NCBI RefSeq assembly: GCF_003427025.1
Contig: NZ_QVAI01000008.1
Span: forward strand, 186,001 to 250,000
Direction of reading: 5' to 3'
Length of the DNA stretch: 64,000 nt
Source of the DNA: Jiangella endophytica
GTDB taxonomy: Bacteria > Actinomycetota > Actinomycetes > Jiangellales > Jiangellaceae
How positions within the stretch are numbered: the stretch's first letter is position 1; the number at the start of each line of letters is the position of its first letter. The notes beneath the pieces are model-generated. The model did no database searches. It was given only the letters and a program-made list of their open reading frames with translations, and was not told the DNA's origin. Shown piece by piece: positions 58,995-64,000 of the stretch. The translations under genes and the position numbers were made by a program.

Positions 58995-59965
58995 GTCGGC
59001 GACACCACCTTCGACAGCGCCCGCACCGCTGGGCCGATGCCGACCACAGCGCCGGCCAGCGCCACCGCGCCGGCCCGCGCCAGCAGCGCCGACTGCAGCG
59101 GGATCACGCCGCGCACCCCGGAGCCGGTCGCCGACCGCACGGTCGCCGCGTCGGGCTGCCGGACCGCACCGAGCTGCGCCTTGCCGACGGTGGCGGCGTA
59201 CAGCCCTGCGAATCCGGCCGCGGCCAGCGCCCCGGCCGGCGAAACCGCAGCTCGGTGGCTGTTGTCGCGCCCCTGGAGCTCTGCCGTCGGAAGCGACGGC
59301 AGAGCTCTATCGCGCGATGGCGCTCTGCCGTCTGATGCGACCGCAGACCTCCAGCGGGCCGGCAGGTACGGTGCGGCGGCCACCGCCGCCGCGGCAGCGG
59401 TCGCGCCGAGGGCGACCCGGGCCGACGACGGGGAAGCGCCGTGCACCTCGCCGCGGCTGAGCACCGTCACACCGACGGTGTGCGTGGCGACCGCCAGCGC
59501 CGGCAGCGCGGCCGCACGTTCCCGTCCGCCGGCGCCGAGCAGCACGTCGAGGCCGCGCGCCGCGCCCATGGCGACCGGACCGGCCGGCGTGGCCTTGGCG
59601 ACGAGGTCGTACGCCCACACCGTCGCGGCGAGCGGGACGGCGACCCGCAGCGCCCGCCGGCCACCGGCCACCGCGGCCAGCCCCAGACCTGCGGCGGTGA
59701 GCCCCGACGCCACGGCCAGCGCCTGCCCCGGCGTCACCCGGCCGGACGGGATCGGCCGCTCCGGCCGCTCGACGCGGTCGAGGTCACGGTCGGCGTAGTC
59801 GTTCAGCGCCATGCCCGCCCAGTACAGGCAGGCCGAGGCCAGCGGCGTGACCGCGGTCCGGGCTCCGTACGGGAACCCGGACGCGGCCGCACCGGCCAGC
59901 GAGTCGCCCGGCACGGTCAGCGCCGCGGGCGCCCGCACCAGCTCGGCGACGTCGCGCAGCCTCAT
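58991..59965 (-). CDS. UbiA-like prenyltransferase, EboC-like (SCO3242 family)
   Basis: 324 residues, about eight TM helices. First Asp-rich motif NDYADRDLDRVERPERPIPS (Asn55, Asp56, Asp59, Asp63). Second motif region YDLVAKATPAGPVAMGAARG. The family transfers isoprenyl groups to aromatic or sugar acceptors; EboC is this enzyme in ebo clusters. Between helices, at about residues 220-231, the gene carries a perfect palindrome in frame (59276-59307) that looks inserted. ATG 59965 overlaps the synthase stop (ATGA). Confidence 0.87.
   Translation of the reverse strand: MRLRDVAELVRAPAALTVPGDSLAGAAASGFPYGARTAVTPLASACLYWAGMALNDYADRDLDRVERPERPIPSGRVTPGQALAVASGLTAAGLGLAAVAGGRRALRVAVPLAATVWAYDLVAKATPAGPVAMGAARGLDVLLGAGGRERAAALPALAVATHTVGVTVLSRGEVHGASPSSARVALGATAAAAAVAAAPYLPARWRSAVASDGRAPSRDRALPSLPTAELQGRDNSHRAAVSPAGALAAAGFAGLYAATVGKAQLGAVRQPDAATVRSATGSGVRGVIPLQSALLARAGAVALAGAVVGIGPAVRALSKVVSPT
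59276..59307. repeat. Perfect palindrome inside the prenyltransferase gene
   Basis: GAGCTCTGCCGTCG (59276-59289) and its exact complement (59294-59307) around GAAG. A further copy of GCTCTGCCGTC(T)GA(T)GCGAC at 59322-59341 matches 18 of 20 bases, and ATCGCGCGAT (59309-59318), itself a palindrome, lies between. Confidence 0.8.
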
Positions 59966-61116
59966 TCCGCGCCCCGGCCGGCCCGGTCGCACCACGCCAC
60001 CAGCGCGTCCCACTGGGTGCTGAGCGCATGGACGTCGCTGCCGACCGGGTCCTTGAAGAAGAACCCGAGCTGCGGCATCGGCCCGGCCTCGCCCAGCTCG
60101 TGAGCCCGCGCCACCAGCCGGACGAGGTCCAGCACCAGCGGCGCGGCCAGCGAGGAGTCGCAGCCGGACCAGGTGAACTGCATGGACATCCGGGTGCCGA
60201 GGAAGCCCTCGAACGACACCAGGTCCCAGGCCGTCTTCCAGTCGCCGAGGTCGGGCACGTAGTCGATGTGCAGCGGCCCGTCGACCGGGTGGCCGAGGAT
60301 CGACTCCAGGCCGTTCGCCTTGGTGGCGATCTTGCTGGCCGCGTTGTCCGGGTCGGCGAGCGTCTGCCCGTCGCCGCCGCCCAGCAGGTTCACCGACGAC
60401 CACGAGCGCACCTTCAGCGCGCGCATCGCGAACATCGGCCCGAGCACGGTCTTGACCAGCGTCTCGCCGGTCTTGGCGTCGGAGCCGGCCCACGGGACGC
60501 CGCGCTCCAGCGCCAACTCGGCCAGCGCCGGGACCCGCGGACCCGGGCTCGGCGTGAACGCGACGTACGAACAGCCGGCCCGGAACGCGGCGTACGCGTA
60601 CAGCGAGCTGCCCGGCAGCGGCGCCTCGCCCGCGTCCAGCGCGGCCTCCAGCTGCGCGAGCGTCGCCAGTGCCGCGACGTCGCCGGCAGGCGGCTCGGTG
60701 CTGGACACGTCGACGACGACCACGCGGTCCAGGCCGTGCTCGTCGCGGAACGCGCGCAGCTCGGCCTCGACGCGGTCCGCCGCCGACCGCTGCGTCCCCT
60801 GCCCGGCGACGACGCCGGGCCGGATCCGCTCGTCGGCGGCGGCGAGGTCGCCGGCCAGGACGGTGGCCAGCGCGGGCGGGAACACCCCGCCCGCGCTCAG
60901 CTCCTCGGCCCGCTTGCCCAGCGTGCCCTCGGCGACCTCGTGGCCGCCGATGACGACGCCGTCCAGCGCCGGCAGCCCGGCCGCCGCGACCTCCGGCAGC
61001 TCGGACACCATGCCGGTGTGCCCGGCCAGCCGGGACCGGATGGCCAGCAGCCCGACGGTGGTCGTGGTGGCCACCGACCCGCGGGCGCCGACGAACCAGA
61101 TGCCGACGCCGCTCAT
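59962..61116 (-). CDS. Inositol-3-phosphate synthase-like protein
   Basis: 384 residues of the myo-inositol-1-phosphate synthase family: NAD-binding FVGARGSVATTTTVGLLA, VVVVDVSSTEPP, GSDAKTGETLVKTVLGPMF (active-site Lys pair), SSVNLLGGGDGQTLADPDN and ASKIATK. It turns glucose-6-phosphate to inositol phosphate in known members, but this short form sits in many EboC/SCO3242-linked clusters and might use another sugar phosphate. ATG 61116 follows AAGGGG and overlaps the stop of the small upstream frame by 4 nt. Confidence 0.88.
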   Translation of the reverse strand: MSGVGIWFVGARGSVATTTTVGLLAIRSRLAGHTGMVSELPEVAAAGLPALDGVVIGGHEVAEGTLGKRAEELSAGGVFPPALATVLAGDLAAADERIRPGVVAGQGTQRSAADRVEAELRAFRDEHGLDRVVVVDVSSTEPPAGDVAALATLAQLEAALDAGEAPLPGSSLYAYAAFRAGCSYVAFTPSPGPRVPALAELALERGVPWAGSDAKTGETLVKTVLGPMFAMRALKVRSWSSVNLLGGGDGQTLADPDNAASKIATKANGLESILGHPVDGPLHIDYVPDLGDWKTAWDLVSFEGFLGTRMSMQFTWSGCDSSLAAPLVLDLVRLVARAHELGEAGPMPQLGFFFKDPVGSDVHALSTQWDALVAWCDRAGRGAE

Positions 61117-61319
61117 GCCCGGACCCCTTCCAGCGCCACGCGAATGGCGCCCCGGTGCCGGCGCGGAGCGCGTCGCTCCGGCACCGGGGCCGGGAACCGG
61201 CGGATGCCGGCTCCCCGTCGCCCACGAGAGCCCGGCCCGGCGATCCGGGGCAGGGCCGAGGTGCCCTGGTCGCGGGTTCCGTTCCGGCGCGGTGCGCCGG
61301 ACGGCAGCAGAACTCTCAT
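61113..61319 (-). CDS. 68-codon Arg-rich small frame leading the Ebo-type genes
   Basis: ATG 61319 is preceded by AAGGAG at ideal distance, and the TGA overlaps the start of the synthase gene (ATGA). The product starts MRVLLPSGAPRRNG, has many Arg, Gly and Pro, no Cys, no signal and no known domain. Composition by codon position is unlike neighbouring genes (third positions only about 80% G/C, second positions too GC-rich), so it may be a leader frame that carries ribosomes through the hairpin rather than a protein of use. Confidence 0.4.
   Translation of the reverse strand: MRVLLPSGAPRRNGTRDQGTSALPRIAGPGSRGRRGAGIRRFPAPVPERRAPRRHRGAIRVALEGVRA
61149..61190 (-). promoter_or_regulatory. Strong hairpin just upstream of the synthase gene
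   Basis: GCCCCGGTGCC (61149-61159) plus GGAGCG (61165-61170) pair with CGCTCC plus GGCACCGGGGC (61174-61190): 17 pairs, a 5-nt bulge and a 3-nt loop, inside the small frame and 33 nt before ATG 61116. Confidence 0.65.
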
Positions 61320-61354
61320 GGTGACGTCTCCTTGGGGGTGGGGGTGGGAACTCG

Positions 61355-64000
61355 TTACTCGATGGCGGGCAACTCCCTGCCCTCTGCACGGTCCGGGTCG
61401 CCGTCGAGACGGCCCGTCCCGGTGAGCGCTTCGCCACCGTTGGCCCGGACACCGGCCGACGCCTGCCGTGGCGTGCCGCCGAGCCGGAGGATCATCGCGT
61501 CGGCGTCCCGGACGAGGGTGCCCCGCACCCCGGCGTCGGTGACCTTCGCGGTGACCGTGCTCTTGAACGTCTCCAGCGCGATCACGGCCCGGTCCTCGCG
61601 GCCCATGCCCTCCTGCCGGCGGGCGGTGGACAGCGACTTCTGCAGGTCCTTGGCCACCTGCGACGTGATGCGCCCGGCCGTCTGGAACTGGGTGATCAGG
61701 CTCTCCATGTCCGCGAACGACGTGGTGGAGAAGAACACCAGCTCCTGGATGGTCTCGTTGCCGGCCGCGTCCTCCGCGGTGACGACCAGCTCGTGCAGGC
61801 CGAGCGGGATCGCGTGCAGGGCGATGACGGCACCGGACTGGATGGCCGCGCCGTCCAGCGTCCCGGTCACGGTGACCGGGCCGTTGTCGGTGGCCGTCCA
61901 GGTGACGGTCAGGTTCTGGCTGTCGCCGTAGAGCTGGCCGTGCGCGACGCCGCTGACCGACAGGACCGGCGCGGACCCGTCGACGGTCACGGTGACCGCC
62001 TTCGCGTCCTCGGCGTTCCCGGCCTCGTCCGTCGAGCGGTACAGCAGCTCGTGCTCGCCGTCGCCGCTGACCGTGACCGGCCCGCCGTACGCCGTCCAGT
62101 CACCGCCGTCGAGCGACCACTCGGTGGCCGCGACGCCGGAGGTGGCGTCGGTGGCCGCGAGGGTGACGTCGACGGCGCCGCCCGCGCCGCCGCCGTCGAG
62201 CGTGGCGGTCGTGACCGGCGGGGTGGCGTCCTTCGCGACCGCCACCGGCACCGGCGCGGACACGTTGCCGGCGGTGTCGGTGCCCCGGAACTCCAGGGCG
62301 TGCTCGCCGTCGGCGTCCACGACCACCGCACCGGTGTACGGCGTCCAGTCGCCGCCGCCGATCCGGTACTCCAGCGCGACCTCGCCGCCCTGGTCGTCGG
62401 TGCCCACCGCCGTGACCGACACCGGGCCGGTCCACCAGCCGTTCTGGCCGGTCGGCTCGGCCGGATCGAGGGCGACCTCGACCGTCGGCGCCGTCTCGTC
62501 GACGAGTTCCTGGATGCGGATGTTGCGGAAGTAGTTCTGGTCCGCCGCACCGTGGTTCTGGATACCGATGTAGCTGGGCTGGTTCATCCGGTTCGGGTCG
62601 GTGTCGGTGTAGTCGTTGATCAACTCACCGTTGAGGTACACCCGGATGCGGTCGCCCTGGACCACGATCTCGTACTCGTTCCACTCCCCCGGCGGGTTGA
62701 GGGCGGCGTCGCGAGCGGCCTGGTCGGCGCCCTGGAACGCGTAGATCGCACCGGTCGTGCGGTCGGGCGCGTCGGTGGCGTCGATCTGGATCTCGTGACC
62801 CTGGTTGACGGCGACCCACGGGTCGGTCCCCGGGTTCGGGAACCCGACGAAGACGCCGGAGTTGTCGTCGCCCGGCATCATCCAGTCCAGCTTGAGGCTG
62901 TAGTCCTCGTAGGAGTCCGCCGAGTACCAGTACAGGCCCATGCCGCCCTCGGACAGCAGCGTGCAGTCCTCGGTGAGCGCGAACCCGCCCGGACCGGCCA
63001 TCTGCCAGCCGGCCAGGCTGGCCTCGGTGCCATCGAAGAGGCTGGTGTAGCCCTCCTCCGGCGTCGCCGGCTCGCAGGCCTGCTGGCCGCCGGTGACGCG
63101 GAAGTGGTCGTACGTCACCGTCTGCGGCTCGGACTGCGAGGTGCCGATGGCGAACAGGCCGACCCGCACGTCGCCGGACGCCAGCGCGGTGTTGGTGACC
63201 GACTCCGCCAGCTCGGTCCAGGTCTGGCCGTCGGCGCTGTAGGCGCCGCTGTAGGTGTCGCCGGACCGGGACAGCCGCAGGTGCCAGACGCCCTGGGTGA
63301 GCGCCGTGACCTGGGGCTGCGGGTCCTGGATGACGGCGCCGACCTCGCTGCGCAGCTCGATGCGGCGTGCCACCGGCTGGCCGGCCGGATTGTCCACGAC
63401 GAAGTCGAACTTGACGTAGTTGTCGTCGTCGCCGTGGACGATCAGACCGCCCTGCTGGTACTGCTCGACCAGCGCGGACGCGTCGACCACCGTCTCGATG
63501 GTCCACTCGTCGCCCGCGGGCGCGGGCTGGAGCATGAAGTTCCCCGGCAGCGGGTCGGTGTTGCCGGTGTAGATGTCGCCGTTCGGGGTGTCGATCTCCA
63601 GCTTGCCGCCGGCGACCCGGTAGCCCGCGTCGTCCGGCCGCAGCACGGTCCAGCGGCAGCCGTCCAGCGTCGTGCCGTCGAACTCGTCGTCCGGCGTCGT
63701 GGGCGTGGCGGTGTCGTCGGGCGTGATGTGGAACGAGTCGAACGCGACGTCGGTGACCGGCTGGCCGGTGCCGGACAGCGCGACCAGGCCGATCTTCGGG
63801 TCCTCGATGCCGGCCAGGCTCTTCGTCTGCGGCATCTCGGTGAAGTTCACGCCGTCGGCGCTGTACGCGGCCCGCAGGTTGGCGCCGTCGCTGATGTAGC
63901 GCACCCAGACGGTGTCCGGGTAGGCCGCGCCCAGGTTGGCGGTGTTGCTCTCGCCGACCTCGTTGGGCGCGCCGTTCTCCTCGCGGATGAACTGGAAGAT
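61355..64000 (-). CDS. Large secreted multidomain glycan-binding protein, 5' end outside the window
   Basis: The last 882 residues of a protein whose frame is open to the right edge. In order: two beta-sandwich units of DUF1349/LamG kind (YSADGVNFTEMPQTKSLAGI; YSADGQTWTELAESV), a DUF1080 (3-keto-disaccharide hydrolase-like) domain with LFDGTEASLAGWQMAGPGGF, DYSLKLDWMMPGDDNSGVF and NQGHEIQIDATDAPDR, three Ig-like EPTGQNGWWTGPVSVTAVG/DGEHALEFRGTD repeats, and a helical FIVAR-like end. Related Jiangella-type proteins carry ThuA and sugar-dehydrogenase domains at the N-terminus, beyond the window. It ends 35 bp before the small frame, so it may head the operon. Confidence 0.8.
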   Translation of the reverse strand: MFQFIREENGAPNEVGESNTANLGAAYPDTVWVRYISDGANLRAAYSADGVNFTEMPQTKSLAGIEDPKIGLVALSGTGQPVTDVAFDSFHITPDDTATPTTPDDEFDGTTLDGCRWTVLRPDDAGYRVAGGKLEIDTPNGDIYTGNTDPLPGNFMLQPAPAGDEWTIETVVDASALVEQYQQGGLIVHGDDDNYVKFDFVVDNPAGQPVARRIELRSEVGAVIQDPQPQVTALTQGVWHLRLSRSGDTYSGAYSADGQTWTELAESVTNTALASGDVRVGLFAIGTSQSEPQTVTYDHFRVTGGQQACEPATPEEGYTSLFDGTEASLAGWQMAGPGGFALTEDCTLLSEGGMGLYWYSADSYEDYSLKLDWMMPGDDNSGVFVGFPNPGTDPWVAVNQGHEIQIDATDAPDRTTGAIYAFQGADQAARDAALNPPGEWNEYEIVVQGDRIRVYLNGELINDYTDTDPNRMNQPSYIGIQNHGAADQNYFRNIRIQELVDETAPTVEVALDPAEPTGQNGWWTGPVSVTAVGTDDQGGEVALEYRIGGGDWTPYTGAVVVDADGEHALEFRGTDTAGNVSAPVPVAVAKDATPPVTTATLDGGGAGGAVDVTLAATDATSGVAATEWSLDGGDWTAYGGPVTVSGDGEHELLYRSTDEAGNAEDAKAVTVTVDGSAPVLSVSGVAHGQLYGDSQNLTVTWTATDNGPVTVTGTLDGAAIQSGAVIALHAIPLGLHELVVTAEDAAGNETIQELVFFSTTSFADMESLITQFQTAGRITSQVAKDLQKSLSTARRQEGMGREDRAVIALETFKSTVTAKVTDAGVRGTLVRDADAMILRLGGTPRQASAGVRANGGEALTGTGRLDGDPDRAEGRELPAIE

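Noticed and set aside
1-64000. tRNA or rRNA genes
   Set aside because: I found no cloverleaf with a GTTCGA-type T-loop and matched acceptor stem, and no rRNA-like stretch. A dedicated tRNA scan was not possible.

Overview
The window is very high-GC DNA with overlapping start/stop codons, GTG starts, leaderless-type promoters, lipobox and Tat signals, a class F sortase and a SapA-like secreted protein. This is typical of a spore-forming or filamentous actinobacterium. The gene mix (large secreted S8 proteases, several sugar isomerases, an Ebo-type operon) reminds me of Jiangellaceae, but that placement is an inference from gene content only.

Layout. 0-13.4 kb: small housekeeping and accessory genes: an APH-fold kinase, LURP-one-like, Dabb and SapA-like proteins, an Mrr-like endonuclease, two RidA proteins around an XRE-cupin regulator, an AbiEi/AbiEii toxin-antitoxin pair behind a long palindrome, a secreted propeller-like protein, D-lyxose isomerase, a GNAT, a TmrB-like P-loop protein and an MMPL exporter. 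13.4-23.7 kb: a carbohydrate module (LacI regulator, GH13 glucosidase, binding protein, two permeases, convergent glycerophosphodiesterase). It is enclosed by two long, nearly identical inverted copies of a non-coding element. The element carries a 52-nt palindrome, a G-rich tandem array, a 59-nt invariant core and a ~127-nt hairpin. A third, shortened copy lies at 49.8-50.2 kb.

23.7-28.5 kb: a two-component system, a PepSY protein, a lipoprotein and LtrA on the minus strand, with matching direct repeats that look like response-regulator boxes. 28.8-36.1 kb: a HupE/UreJ protein, a 1590-residue secreted phosphoesterase/propeller protein, an Asp/Gly-rich surface protein and a lipoprotein class F sortase. 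36.1-38 kb: a GNAT and a divergent TetR/SRPBCC pair sharing a perfect operator. 38.2-49.7 kb: two giant secreted subtilisin-like proteases on either side of a large LuxR-type ATPase regulator and a 42-residue peptide gene. 50.3-51.8 kb: a group 2 type sigma factor with a small partner gene.

52-64 kb: a long minus-strand operon. It begins with a secreted multidomain protein that is cut by the window edge, then a 68-codon Arg-rich small frame, inositol-phosphate synthase-like, UbiA-like prenyltransferase, TIM-barrel isomerase, EboA, EboB, EboE and EboF genes, and two further TIM-barrel isomerases, one of them Tat-exported. A perfect hairpin terminator closes it. Most genes overlap or nearly touch, so they are likely made together. 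The set resembles the ebo metabolite-traffic clusters of cyanobacteria but with an inositol-phosphate synthase present and no AroB-like EboD visible. It and the repeat family are the two most interesting parts of the window.
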